A stretch of 64,000 nt of DNA, taken from Ustilaginoidea virens (taxonomy: Eukaryota > Ascomycota > Sordariomycetes > Hypocreales > Clavicipitaceae). This document shows, piece after piece, positions 1 to 11,420 of the stretch (positions are counted from its first letter, which is position 1; each line of letters begins with the position of its first letter). Location: the NCBI RefSeq assembly GCF_000687475.1, contig NC_057320.1, forward strand, positions 3,844,001 through 3,908,000, in the 5' to 3' direction. The notes beneath the pieces are model-generated. The model saw nothing but the letters and a program-made list of their open reading frames with translations. It did not search any database and was not told the origin of the DNA. Position numbers and translations under genes: made by a program.

Positions 1-499
1 GCGACAAACCAAGCAAGGCCGGCTGCCGCTGTGCCAAACTTCGGACAGGGGGAAAGGGGGGTCCTTGCTGATACTGGCGGCCCAATATACGCTGCCAGGT
101 GAACATTGGTTTTTTCCTCGGTCGCGGCGTCGCGTGCCAGCATGGGCTTGGGGCTCTGCAAAGGGCACTGCAAGGCGGCTACGCCATCCAAGCCGGCCAG
201 CGATTTCCACGGCAAATGAATGGATATACTGGGATAGATCAATGTCGCATACGCAGCTGGTGCTGATGGCTTGGCTCGCCCCCGCAATTGGTAAATTCCT
301 TACTATGGGGAACTTGTTTGGGGGTCGTTTGTCCTCTTCTCTTCTTCCGCGCCTGATCCGTCTCTATATACCAAGCCCAGCTCCCCTGACTTGCTCATCA
401 CCCGCAAATGCAAAACATGACACTGGCCACCTTGGCTCAAAGTCCACAAGGGTGGCCCTCGCAAAAGGGTGCGAGACTCCGAGAATTTGTCGTGCCCAT
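1..499. other. Left-edge intergenic DNA, no gene recognised
   Basis: Balanced-composition DNA downstream of apm1. Open frames exist on the plus strand, for instance from 65 and from 408, but their translations are Arg/Ser/Pro-rich, resemble no family I know and have no intron or domain signs. I see no gene here. A TATA-like CTATATA lies near 362-368 with no convincing gene after it. Confidence 0.4.
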
Positions 500-505
500 T
501 TTATT
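500..505 (-). terminator. Candidate polyadenylation signal of apm1
   Basis: AATAAA on the minus strand, about 75 bases past the apm1 stop codon and so in a plausible position for the 3' end signal of that gene. It is a single hexamer match. Fungal signals are degenerate, so this is suggestive only. Confidence 0.45.
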
Positions 506-580
506 CAACCGTGAAAAAAGATGGCAAAGAAAGCGACGAGGCGTTTTATGGCTGGGATGCGTGAGTTGGCCCCGAGTCAA

Positions 581-2275
581 TCACACAACATCTGGTAGTC
601 GAACCGCGATGTCGCCCGACTGAGTAATGTACCGTACCCAGGGCAGCGACGGGTACTGAAGCTAAAAAGGGAATTCTCATCAGTGTTTGCTTGTTGTCTT
701 GTCCTTGGCGACGGCGGGAAAAAGAAAGTAACAAAGGAAGAAAGGGAGAAAGGAAGCCGGGGGGCGGGGGGGGGCGAATAGAGAACAGAGCAGGTGCTTC
801 GGGCGTTGGGCGTTGGCTAACCTTGGGTTCCGTTATCTTGAGATATCGCACCTGAATGCCACTGGTCGTAAAGTAGGGAATCTCAAACTTGACTTGGATA
901 GGCCTCTTTGCTCCTTTGCCCATACCACCGACGCCGCCCATGCTACCTCCGAACCCGCCCGTCATGCCTCCGCCGTGTTCGTCATCGCCCCGTACGCTGG
1001 GGAGACCCAGCTCGGCACGCATTAGAAACTCCTTTTGGCCGCCAAACTGCCTGATCTTCCAGACAATGGCGCTCTGCTCGGGAGCGTAGTGGACGGAGCC
1101 TATGTTGGTTCTGAACCGGGGCGAGTCTGCGTCGTCGGGCACGGGGATGATGACCTCGACGTTGTTGGCCGTGCTGCGGCGCTTGAACTGCGCGCGCGCT
1201 TTGAGCATGTACTCGATCCGCGAGCCCGAGTGCGACTCGACGACGCATTCCACCCAAATCAGCGGCTTGACCTGGGTGTTTAATCTGTACGACATGAGCT
1301 CGAACTCGCCGTCCGGGGGGATGAAGCTGATGGTGCGGTCGTTTTCGAACCGCGACAGCCGCACGCATTGGTGGAACTTGACGTCCTCCATCTCGATGGC
1401 CTTGCCTCGCGTCGTCCGCCCCGTCGTCTCAAACATGACCTTGTCGTTGAGCCCCAGCCGCAGCTCCGGCATACCGCTAAGATAGCACTTCATCTTAATT
1501 GCGCCCAGGATCTCGCTCCGCAGTACATTGCCGTCCGCGCTGACCAGCAGGTTCAGGCTCTCAACGACGTCCAGAAACACCTCGTTCTTGCGATACCGTA
1601 TGCCCTCTGAACGCCACGATACCGAGTTGGTGACGGCGATGGGGGGACGAGCCTGGACTTCGAGCTTGTGCGATTCTTGGGTGATGTATTCTTGCAGAAT
1701 TTTCGACTCGGTGGTTTGTGGGTAGCCAAAGTCCATCATCTCGTCGAGGAGTTCGTAGATGATGACAAAGTTGTCCCTGATGGACTCCTCCTCGAGCACC
1801 TTGAAATACTCGGTGAACACTTCGACAATCTTGTGCAGAAAAAGGAGAATCTCGGCAGCGTTGGTGTTGCGCTTGGTAAGTGCGAGGAGGTAGAGATTGT
1901 TGTGGCGGATGTAAAGGTACTGTCGGGGGCATTAGCCTGCTTCGTCACGGTGGACGGAGGTTTTGACGCAATCCCCGCCCGGAAACATCATGCCCAAAAA
2001 ACATACGTTGATGCCTTCGTGAGAGAAGCAAGGCGGTACGGCGGATGATTCTTCTTCGGCATCGGAGAGGAGTATGGGAAACTTTTCGACCGCGGACATG
2101 GGAATGTCACCTCTGTAGTTGCGGGCAAGGAGGGTCTATAGCCGTTAGTACGTGTATATGGACCTGATTCACTTGTAGCGTATTTGTCTTTTCCTTCAAA
2201 GAAGGGGGACCGAGAGACACCAGGGCAAACGCTCACCTTGCCCTTGAGATCCAGGAAAAAGATTGCTGATGCCAT
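581..2275 (-). CDS. apm1: AP-1 clathrin adaptor complex, mu (medium) subunit
   Basis: Medium subunit of the AP-1 adaptor, which selects tyrosine-motif cargo for clathrin vesicles between the trans-Golgi and endosomes. Four exons on the minus strand: 2237-2275, 2007-2135, 822-1919 and 581-661, joining in phase 0 to about 448 residues, the usual length. Exon 1 starts MASAIFFLDLKGK, the canonical longin-domain start. Exon 2 carries RNYRGDIPMSAVEKFP. Exon 3 carries the linker and the start of the mu homology domain (WRSEGIRYRKNEVFLDVVES, GAIKMKCYLSGMPEL). Exon 4 ends LPWVRYITQSGDIAVRL, the conserved C-terminal strand. A Gly/Met-rich loop (about GGGMTGGFGGSMGGVGGMGK) interrupts the mu homology domain before IQVKFEIPYFTTSG; such an insert is common in filamentous fungi. 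The exon 1 start was chosen because it restores the family N-terminus. The exon 3 ATG at 1820 is internal. Confidence 0.96.
662..821 (-). other. apm1 intron 3
   Basis: Donor GTTAGC after KITEPK and acceptor TTTTTAG before CTTCAGTACCCG (LQYPSLPW). A branch-like CACTGAT lies shortly upstream of the acceptor. Length 160 bases; it contains a C-rich run (G-rich on the plus strand around 756-775). Reading through it would replace the conserved C-terminus with unrelated Pro-rich sequence, so the intron is well supported. Confidence 0.88.
1920..2006 (-). other. apm1 intron 2
   Basis: Donor GTATGT after HEGIN and acceptor GACAG before TACCTTTAC (YLYIRHNN). Length 87 bases, phase 0. The join matches the conserved longin-domain strand. 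Confidence 0.9.
2136..2236 (-). other. apm1 intron 1
   Basis: Donor GTGAGC right after codon 13 (GGC AAG) and acceptor TATAG before ACCCTCCTT. Length 101 bases, phase 0. Its removal joins DLKGK to TLLARNYRGD, as in AP-1 mu proteins. Confidence 0.9.
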
Positions 2276-2742
2276 GGTTGCCTGGCTGGCTCGTCCGGGG
2301 GGTGGCGGGGGGGGTGCTCAGGCGCGTGGAGCAACGGAATGGGCCAGCGAGGCGAGGGGGTAGAAGGTTCAATTGGCACAGCGGCCAAAGGTGATGATGG
2401 AGGTGACTAGGCTGCACGCGACAGTATGTCGTCGTGCACATGCAGCGATGGGTGATGTCTGAGCTGCCCGCCTTAGCTGTAGCCTTCCGTGGTCATGGCT
2501 CTCGAGTGGTCGTGATGGGGCTTGGCTGTCACATTGAGTGAGCCGCTGTCTTGCTGTCTTGGCTGCGAGGTTCCTCCGTACGGAGTAGCTGGTTGTTGCG
2601 GGTGAGTTGTTGCTTGCGTTGCGTTGCGTCGCCAATCGGCTGAATCACGGCTAAAGCTGGGGTGCCCAGCCGCCTCTGGTCTGGGAAGAAGTCGAACGGG
2701 TCACGTGCGGACCTGGGCCCAGTTTCGCCCACTTCAAAAACC

Positions 2743-2756
2743 TTTTTTTTTTTTTT
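2743..2756. repeat. T14 homopolymer upstream of apm1
   Basis: Run of 14 T, about 470 bases upstream of the apm1 start. Poly(dA:dT) tracts often mark nucleosome-poor promoter DNA in fungi; that role is inference here. Confidence 0.6.
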
Positions 2757-3798
2757 GTTTCTCGAGCCTCTGGTCTTCCCTTCTCCATCCAACGCGCCCT
2801 TTAGACAGTGCAGCCCATTGTTCAGCCCGTGTGCGACGCGACATTCTGTCTTGTTGTTCTGCGGTGCCGTGGATGGCAGCTGCGATTTCGCGGTGCGGAG
2901 AAGGACACACAGATGGTTCCATAAGAGCTGCCCGAGTACAAGCTTTTCCCGTGGCTTGGGCGGCGTCAGAGGAGCCGGACATCGTTGCCGGATATGAGGG
3001 CATATATATCTAGGGCATATCCAGGGCATATCGGAGGAAAGTCAACCAGACAAATGGGCCTGAGCTGCCAATGTTGGTGCTTCCAACGAAACCGCACTGG
3101 TATTGTGAAAAGGAGACGGCGTTTCCCCCCTCTGTTGCTGTCAGTACGGTATGCACTGAGCACATGGTCACGATGCTGTTAGGTACCTAAGGTAATTGTG
3201 ACGCGAGGTCTGACTCAAGCCATGATACTTGCCAATAGCCGGGTGGATGTCTAGAACGTTGCACTTGCTTGCGGAGAGCATGGAGGAGAGATCATGTGTT
3301 GAACGAGAGTCCTGGAACAACTTTCATGTGACCCTTTGGGCGGGGAGTCTTCATGTGATGCACCTGCATGGGCGGACGCATCGCACCAGTATTGCAATCC
3401 TCAACTGCTTGCTAGCACTGGCTGACCTTGTGGAAATAGCTCGGGAGCAGTGGCCGTGGCACAACGTCTTGCCTCTCTGGGGATGGAAGAAATTGAACAC
3501 CCCCACTGTAGCTTGATGAGCCTCGACTACTCGACTGTCCGGTGGCGAGCACGAGTTACAACATACATTTTGTACCCTTGCGGAAAGGACGGAGCAAAGC
3601 GACGGGGGACCCTTTGCCAATGAGGCTTTTGCCAATGGTTGAGGATTTGCAGATCCCTCGACCTCAGCTTCAGGTTGCTTGATCGTGAGTGGCCCGGTTC
3701 GGAGATGACGAGCTGGTTAAGATATTCGATCCTTGGGCCGGGATGAGCCACAACACAACGCTTGAGCAAGAAGAAGTGATCTTCTTACCCTGAGGGAC

Positions 3799-3814
3799 GG
3801 GGGGGGGGGGGGGG
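3799..3814. repeat. G16 homopolymer
   Basis: Uninterrupted run of 16 G in the intergenic stretch. Length is uncertain because such runs are error-prone in sequencing. Confidence 0.7.
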
Positions 3815-4314
3815 TTGGAAACGTGCCTCAGCAGATGGATGAGAGTCCTGGCTGAAAGCCAGAAAGCCAAGGTGCCCCAGTGCGTTGGCAGCATCACATC
3901 ACAAGCTGGGCTGGGGGTGGTTCCGTCTGGAAGTTTGCTGGTGCCATCTCCTTTCGTACTGTAAACGCCCCATGAAAGCCCAACACAATCAGCCTTTCCC
4001 GTCGTGAAATGCGCGCCCGCATCCGAGCAGGCATCACGACCCGCCACCCCCCTCCCCCCACAGGTGCATCAGGAGACGGACGATTGGCTGGAGACTAACA
4101 CGTGCTTGCAAGCAGCTTCCTGCCCATTACGAACACGTCACCGAGACGGCCTGTCTTGTCATCCGGGGAGTTTATCGCAAGCGTACGTCGGGTCCCGCAT
4201 TTGCATTGTTGGACGCCGCGCGGGGAGCGGGAGCCCTGTACACACAGTGCGTGCTGTCCACTACCAGACAGTTGAGTTTTTGCTTGTGAAGCTGGCCCGA
4301 CGTGGACGGTTGTT

Positions 4315-4333
4315 GGGGGGGGGGGGGGGGGGG
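4315..4333. repeat. G19 homopolymer
   Basis: Uninterrupted run of 19 G followed by ATGGGGG. A second long G-run within about 500 bases of the first. It may also be an assembly-length artefact. Confidence 0.7.
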
Positions 4334-4416
4334 ATGGGGGTGCGTGCCCCTGGCAAATGAGACAAGCTTGGTGGAAAAGTCAAAGGGCCTGGGAGCATCT
4401 GTCAAGCGCTGGCATG

Positions 4417-4473
4417 TGATGCTTGACGCTCGATGCTTGATGCGTGATGCTTGATGCGTGATGCTTGATGCTT
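4417..4473. repeat. Minisatellite with alternating GATGCTT / GATGCGT units
   Basis: About eight near-perfect 7-base units in an alternating pattern (TGATGCTTGATGCG as a 14-base dimer), with a few substitutions at the left end. Noncoding. Confidence 0.75.
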
Positions 4474-4565
4474 TGGTGCTAAACGTGCCAGGACCCAGGC
4501 CGACGTCGGTGCTCGGTTGAGCCCACAGGGCCAACTGACACGCCAAAAATACACGGGCACCTACT

Positions 4566-4589
4566 GTACCTACCTAGGTACCTATGTAC
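4566..4589. repeat. Palindromic TACCTAGGTA cluster
   Basis: Overlapping GTACCTA / TACCTAGGTACC repeats forming a palindrome centred on CCTAGG. A related GGTACCTAAGGTA lies at 3182-3194. Such TACCT-type words recur in Sordariomycete intergenic DNA; function unknown. Confidence 0.5.
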
Positions 4590-5020
4590 TGTGTGGTTTT
4601 GTTGCCCGAGTCTCGGCGTCTAGCCTCTTGCACTTGTTCCGCTCAGCACTGCGTGGTCGGTCGTTTTCATTGAGACCAGCAAGCCCGGTCAACGGCAGAG
4701 CGAAGCAGACATCATCCGCTGTCGACCGTCGACCCCCTCTTCCAAGGACAACCGGGAAGATTTTACCCATGTTGCCTAGCGCCAAGTTGTCTGTCACAAC
4801 CCGAGCCGACAGGTACGGTAGCCATCGTCCCTCCCCTCCCCCCTTGTCAGCCTTGTTTTGGCCGGCCGCGAGAAGGCTTCCGCCCCGAGTTCCGGCCAAT
4901 CGCTTGCTTTGCTTTTCGCTTTGCCTTGCCAGCTGGAAACACGGGCCTTTGCGGTTCATGACTAGCAAACTAGTAGGGTTGGGGGGGTGAATTCCTTTCC
5001 ACTGACCATGGGGCCAAAAA

Positions 5021-5140
5021 TGTATTGTATAGGAGGGTTGCTTTCTTTTCGAGCTAATCTAATCTAGAACCCCCACTATTTATCCCTTCAATAGGATCCC
5101 CCTTTTCTTTTATAGTATTACCCATAATATTACCAATACA
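5021..5140 (-). repeat. Possible short 3' LTR of Gypsy-X
   Basis: On the plus strand this 120-base segment starts TGTATTG and ends CAATACA, a perfect 7-base terminal inverted repeat of the TG...CA type. It begins exactly where composition changes from normal to AT-rich. The partner LTR is not in the window, and the flanking polypurine tract on the minus strand is weak (AGAAGGAATA). It could instead be an unrelated palindrome at the element edge. Confidence 0.35.
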
Positions 5141-5214
5141 AAAGAATAATATTCCTTCTAGCAAATACAAGCAAAAAAAAAAAAAATAAAAACCATTATC
5201 AATAGCAAATTCAC

Positions 5215-5922
5215 TCCCTTAATACGTCAGCGATCTTTTCGAGCCCTATTTTTATTGCCTCTGCAATAATAATAGCTGCTCTAATTATATTATCTTCCTT
5301 ATTATTCGTATATCTCATTTTTTTCGCAGTATTTACGCCTTCTTCTATTATTTTATTCGTTTTTCTTTTCTTTAACCGCACTATTATAGCCTCCCTCGGT
5401 TCTTATAGCAAATTAAATAAGTCTATTCTATAGTAGTGGATCTCTTCTAATACTTTTGTATAATATTTAATCGCATTCGATTTATCCTATTTATTGCATT
5501 AAATAAGGATATCTTCCTTCTATAGAATCTTTATAATAGCAGACCGAATTATTATATCCAGGTTATATATCCTATTTGGCGACTTCATCCCTATAATTAA
5601 TTTGTTCTTTATAGGGATTTTTAACAAAGGAGCGAATAATATTATATTAAAAACTTACTATACTTCGATTTTTCTTAATAGTAGGGGGAGGTACTTAAGT
5701 TATTCTCGAAAATGATGCGCAAATTCAGTATATAGCCTTCTAGGGGAGTAATTCCTTACTTCCTCTATATTTTCCTATATACCTTTATCGGCGGTATCAT
5801 TAGGTATAGTAGTATCGTTAGTTATAGCTTTTTCTCTTATTTACTCGATATAGTCCTCATTCGAAAAAAGAACCTTTCCTATTTTAGTAAATATAGCACT
5901 ACCCTTAAATATTTCTAGATTC
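5215..5922 (-). pseudogene. Extra reading frame of Gypsy-X downstream of integrase, unknown
   Basis: Starting MNLEIFKGSAIFTKIG at 5922, one minus-strand frame runs about 235 codons interrupted only by TAG/TAA codons that fit mutated Gln. The composition is Lys/Glu/Ile-rich and helical (segments such as REKAITNDTTIPND and KKRKTNKIIEEGVNTAKK). It lies between the integrase end and the putative LTR. I do not recognise the family. It may be an element-specific accessory protein or a captured gene. Not functional as it stands. Confidence 0.4.
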
Positions 5923-6229
5923 ATCTTTAAGGTAAAAAAAAATACCATGCTATTATTGCAAAAAGCAAAGGTACGTCGTGCTACTATTATAAGGTCTGAA
6001 TTCTATAGTAAAGAAATATAAAAGGAAGAACTATTACTACTAGGAGAGGTAAATAAAAAGGAAACTATTGCTATTAGGAGAAAGAAAAAAAAACAAAAGG
6101 AAACTACTACTACTAGGACCGAAAGTTATATTAAGGAAATATAAAGGGAGAAAAGGAAAGAAAGGGAAAAAAAGGCAGATATATAATATATAGGTATTAT
6201 CCGCCCTATCCTATAGAGGTAAAGATAAA
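5923..6229. other. Spacer inside the 3' part of Gypsy-X
   Basis: Purine-rich RIP-mutated stretch (AAAGGAAACTACTACTACTA-like words) between the integrase frame and the extra frame. I see no gene in it. Confidence 0.4.
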
Positions 6230-7746
6230 GTAAGGGAAGCTATTGCAGCTATCCCTAGCTGCAACTTTTAATTCTCTATATTATTCTTCTAGATTTTCAG
6301 CCTCTCTTTTATCTAATTATTCTGCCAAATCCTATATATTTAGTCGTAAAGGTTATAAATATTCCAGCCGGTCGATAATACCTTTTAAATCATCTATATA
6401 TATCTTTCTTTTTATTCCTCTCTAGATCGGCTCTATTATATAAATAACCGATAATAGAACTTCGACGACTCTTAATAGGTTTCCCTAAGTTTTATAAAAT
6501 TTTCCCTTCTACTTACTTTCCTTATTTATTTTCTCCTAAACTCTATCGCTAACTTTAAAGTTATATAGAACTTTATTAATTTTATTAGATAGAAGAGATA
6601 CTTTTTAGTCTCGCACTTTTTCCTATTTCTCTTCTCTTTGGTTAATTATTAATAAATTTATATCTCGAATAAGCTTATTATTGGTTATTTTTAGCTTATC
6701 AGCCTTATCCTAATCCTACTTAATTATACTATTATACTAGGAAAATAATTTGAAACCGAATATCAATATAGCTAGAGATATTCTAACTATAGTTATATAT
6801 CGATTATTTAGCACTATTATAATAGAAGGGATAGCCTAATTCTACGATTCTAATAATATTCTATTCCTTTCTATAGCCTATTTTATTAGTTAATTCTTTA
6901 TAAGTTGTATATTTTTTTCGGCTAATCCTATAGAAGCTAGGTATAAGACTAGTCTGAAAATTACCTATATTCTATACTTTTCTCCTATAGCTTAAAAAAG
7001 TTGATTTTTAAAATAGGATCTATTATTATAATAGATCCTTTTTAGCTATCTAAATATTAATCCCTAGTATTTTCCCTAAGCTTCTATTATTGCGATTCCT
7101 ATTGCCTTAATATAAATCTACATTAAAAGAAATCTAGTAATATAGTCTACTACTACTAGAATATATATTTCTCCCTCTTTTATTTTTAGTATAATAGGGC
7201 CTAAATAGTCTATTGCGACTATCTCCTATGGTTTTAAAACTATAATAGATTTTAGATCAGCTTTTATGATCCTAGGTCCTATTTATTAATATACTAAATA
7301 TAACCGATAATATATCTTAATATCCCTAGTTCTTAAAGGTTAATAGAATTTCCCTCGAATAGCCTATAATATAATTACTAGACTAAAGTATCCCTTTACA
7401 TTATAGAAGGCTTATAGTTTAGTTAATACCCCACCTTCTAAAATATATTTAGCTAAAGATTTATCTATTTCTAGCTAGTATAACTTTCGATCGATAAATC
7501 GGTACTTTAGCGAACATCTCTATATAAATCTTTTTCGGTCTAGGGTAATAATATTATAGCTGTATATTATTGCCGTAAGTATCTCTCTATACTAGGCTAA
7601 CTTAAGCTATAGGCGAAATTTAATAGATAATTTCTTAATAGCATTTCGATCTAATATTCTTCCTTCTAATAGTATTAATTCGGATTCTATTACGATATTT
7701 ACTATTAGTTTTATTAGTCTTAATTTAACTTTTATTCCTATTCTCC
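6230..7746 (-). pseudogene. Gypsy-X integrase remnant
   Basis: Minus-strand frame with the Gypsy integrase core: VVVDYITRF (first Asp) near 7160-7190, an NRSYFKNQLF stretch where DNG is expected near 6990-7020, and SIGLAEKNIQ (Glu region) near 6920. A C-terminal segment resembling the SDRVxEKxN / GKFYK integrase tail lies near 6450-6560. Stops at Gln and Trp codons throughout. The Copia-A solo LTR at 7752-8495 separates it from the RNase H part. Confidence 0.7.
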
Positions 7747-7751
7747 GTTTT

Positions 7752-8495
7752 TATTGCAATTCTCAAGGTCACTATAAAAGCAAAGCCTTACTAGCTAGCT
7801 AGATGGCACAAGACTGTCTGCGACCTGTGAACTAATCTTAGTATAAATACTAGATTTTTCACTAAGTCCTAAGACTATACAAGTGCTATAAAGCAGGGCA
7901 AGTGTAAAGGCAAGGCAAATATAAGATAACCAGAAACGCAGGGAAGGTGGAAGTTAAGAGGCATATAGTGCATTAATAGACTCGATTGTGCTGCCTTTCT
8001 ACTATCTAGAAAGAAGGGGGAAAGCTATCCTATATATACATAAAGAAGGGGTGGGCCCAGGCATCTAGGGTAGCCAGTAAGAGAGCTCCCCGTAATGCTC
8101 GTCAGTAATTCCGCTAAATCCGACTAACCCCGCTATATCCAGCCACCCCAACCACCACGCTAGTGACTAACCACCACGCTAGTGGGCAACCACTACGCTA
8201 GTAAACTAGCCACCACGCTAGTAGGCCACCACGCTAATTTAGCAATGCCACACCACGCTAGTAGGCCGCCACCACGCTAGTGGGCAACCACGCTAATTTA
8301 GCAATGCCACACCTTTTCAATAAGGCCTACCTTACTTGATATACAGTAAATAATCCACTGAAAATCCTTGAGGTAAAAGGCAAAGGCCTAAGGTAAGACT
8401 ACCATAAGTCCAAGAGGCGGTATAAGGGCCAGAAGGTTAGTATGCCAGTAGGGCATTAGGCCAGCAGCCTAGTAGGCTACTATAAGATTTTAACA
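7752..8495 (-). mobile_element. Solo LTR of a Copia-A relative
   Basis: Reverse-complement match to the 740-bp LTRs of Copia-A (TGTTAAAATC ... GAGAATTGCAATA), 744 bases, with a 5-base TSD GTTTT at 7747-7751 and 8496-8500. No internal sequence remains, so it arose by LTR-LTR recombination. It differs from the Copia-A LTRs by scattered substitutions and an extra internal duplication (GCATTGCTAAATTAGCGTGG twice), so it is an older or sister subfamily. Inserted in Gypsy-X between RNase H and integrase. Confidence 0.93.
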
Positions 8496-8500
8496 GTTTT

Positions 8501-11420
8501 AATTCTATAGGTTCCGATCTTAATACATCCAATAGTCTAGATATTCTATTTATAATTTTTATAATTTTTATTATATTTAGCCGATAAATATATTCGATAT
8601 TAGATTTTTATAGTAAATTAATCTATCTTACAATTTTCCTATAAGTTTCTCCTAAGTTTGCTATAGAATCTATAATCCCCTTATAGTTAGTATAGACCTT
8701 AATCGGGTATAGGGATCCTTCTATTAGCTATTTAACTTCTTTCAGTCTTATTATAATAGCTAATATCTCTTTTTCTAGTATAGTATAATATTTCTCAGCA
8801 TTTCCTAACTTATATGATAGCTATATAATAATTCTAACCTTTATCTAATTCGAATCATCTATTAGTGTTCTAGGTTTAGTATCTTCTAACTGAAATAAAA
8901 TACCCCCTATATTAATATCTAAGGCATCTATTATAAGGTAGAATTAGGTTCTTAGCCGGGCACCAAAAGTAGTATTTACCTAAATACTATAATAGATAGC
9001 TAAGAGTGCCAAATTTGCTTTAGTTATCTATACTAGTTAGTCTTAAAGTATCTCCTCTTCCTATATAGATTATCTGCCTATTTTTATTATTTTATAATTA
9101 GTATAAAAGAATACTAATTTAATTATTCGAATTAGATCTAACCTTCCTAGAATAAATTTACATAAGAATAGAGTTAAATATATAAAGATTAGAACCTTAT
9201 CCTATATCTTTAGTAGATATTTATTAAAGTATTCCGCTATTCGAATAAATCTCTCCCTATATTTTTTTGCTAATTATATCCTTCTATTTTTAATAGAAAA
9301 GCTAATATAATTAACTTCTAATGTAAAGAAAATAGTCTTTTTCCTATTTAAGCCGATCGGAGCTTATATAACTCTTAAAAAATACCTCTTCTATAAGAAG
9401 TTAAAGTAGTCTTCCTAAGTTCTTAATATAATATAGTAGTCGTCTATATAGATAGAGAACGATATTTTAATATCTTTTATATAACTTAAAATTAATTCCG
9501 ATTCTATTCTATCCTAAAAGAAAAGGTATCTAAATATTATATCCCTAAATCGGGTATATATCGCAGGTGACCCTATTAAACCCTATAGTATATTATTGTA
9601 AATATATATACTATTAGGGCAGGAAAATGCTATTTTGTATTTATCTAGTGGGTATACTTCTATAGCCTAAAACCCATTTAAAGTATCTATTTGTAAGAAA
9701 ATTATTAACCTGCCGCAGTAAACCGAATCTATATCTGCCTCTATATTATAATATAAATAAGCGGGTTTAATTAAATTATTATTTATATCTTAAAAGTTAT
9801 AAACTATATAAAAAACCTTTTCGGATAGTAGGACTTTCTCTTATTTTAGTTTATTAATAAAAAGCATTAATACTATCTATTTAGAAATATCTCGATATAT
9901 TACTACTGCTTTCTCTATTGCTAGGAAAACCTTCTTAGAGAATTATTAATAAGCTATCGTATAGCGAAACTGTTTTATTTTCTTTAGCTTAGCATTTAGT
10001 ATAAGAGGGATATAGTATTATATTAAGTCTATAGTGCGAATATCCTCTAGTTTATTAATAAAACAGTCTTTATATATATAGTATAGCCGTTTAATAAGTA
10101 TTTATTAAGTTATTAACCCCGCCCTATTTCCTAACGAAATACTAGACTATTTAAACTATAAATAGACTGTTTTATTTAGTATAGTTATTAATAGTCGATT
10201 TATATATAAATTTCGAAATCAAAAGGGGTACCCCTTTAAAAGTGGTTTTCCTATATAAATTAGTAAGGTTAGTTGTCTAACTTTATCTATCGGCATTATA
10301 TATTCTATTTTGCTTCTATATAGCTTTAAGAAGTTAAATATTTTTAAACTAAATAAATGCTTTATCGGTTTTATGTTAGAAAGGTATATTTTATCCTTTT
10401 ATTTTAAATACTATCGATCGTTATTAGTAGATATACGAAAAATTTCGAATAAATCTAATTCTTAATCCTCCTATCTTTTTAGGTTATTTTCCTCTTTTTA
10501 TTTAATCGCCTACTTAAATTCTGAATATTTATTTTCTCTTTCTGTAATTATTATAGGAATAATATCCTTCTTAATATAAGAGTATCTCCCTATACTCTAT
10601 CGGTTAAATTAACTCTATATAAGTTTCTAATTACTAAGAATTAGTTTAAGAGACACTAAGTAGTAAAGTAATAAGTTTATTAATAATAGTTTCTATAATA
10701 CTAAGGCTTTCGAATTATTAGTTTTTCTATTCTTTCTATTAATCCCTTTTATACCTAATACTATTTTAAGTTCTTCTATAGCCAGCTTTTATTAATACTA
10801 TAAAGTAAAAATCTGCGAATAATCGCTAGTATTATTATCTATAGTAATTATTTTTTCGATAAAGTAGTATATATATCCCCAGCGATTAATGCTAGTTTAT
10901 AAGCTTCTTTATTTATATTTTATAGAGTCTTTTTAACTTCTTCTAGAATTTTTTAGTTATTATTAATAAATTTAATCTTATTATTAGATAGGGCCTATTT
11001 TAGAGAAGCTAAATATCGGACTTTAATTTATTAAAATAGGTCTAGGTATAGGTATATCGGCAGAACCTATAAGACTCCTTTAGTGCCTTTAAGGGTAAGT
11101 TTATCTTCTCTATAGTATTCTACTGCACTTATTCTTTATAATTAAACCTTTTCTAATAAAACATCCTATTCCTCTTAAGCTGGCATAATATAGAAGTATA
11201 CTAATACTAGAATGCTATTTACTACTACTTAAATGTATATGCAAGTAGTAATAGTATATTTATTATTGTTTGCTATCTTAACCTTTATTAGTTTTTATAG
11301 TTGCAATTGTGGAATTTTATATCTTATTAAGAAAGTATTGTTAATTAAATTAATATTCGATCTACTATCTACTAGGATAGAATCGTATTATACTCCTTCA
11401 ATATAGGCGGTAATATATCC
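8501..11420 (-). pseudogene. Gypsy-X protease, RT and RNase H remnant
   Basis: Minus strand. Protease: ILVDSRSNINLINNT near 11330-11385, the DSG triad with Gly changed to Arg by G-to-A. RT: YIDDYYIIL, with YIDD at 9439-9450 intact. RNase H: ILEKEILAII and VYTNYKG near 8690-8830, with the family Asp apparently changed to Asn. Numerous TAG/TAA codons at Gln/Trp positions. Confidence 0.8.

Larger units (their letters stand above)
2276..5020. other. Intergenic DNA between apm1 and the transposon block
   Basis: Balanced composition with many short overlapping open frames on both strands, none with a recognisable domain, intron pattern or sustained codon bias. It should contain the apm1 promoter next to 2276. 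The only structures I can support are the homopolymer runs, the minisatellite and the CCTAGG-type palindrome listed separately. A short lineage-specific gene cannot be excluded without transcript data. Confidence 0.5.

Noticed and set aside
982..1368. Arg/His-rich frames antisense to or out of phase with apm1 (also 1035-1283, 1102-1485, 1561-1932)
   Set aside because: Shadows of the GC-rich apm1 exon 3; the AP-1 mu frame explains this DNA.
2529..3029. Minus-strand 166-codon frame upstream of apm1 and overlapping frames on both strands
   Set aside because: Low-complexity stretches (KKKKK from the T14 run), no domain, no consistent codon bias.
8100..8310. Repeated ACCACGCTAGTG words resembling a CRISPR array
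   Set aside because: Spacing is irregular, the units are LTR minisatellite repeats shared with the Copia-A LTRs, and the genome is eukaryotic.
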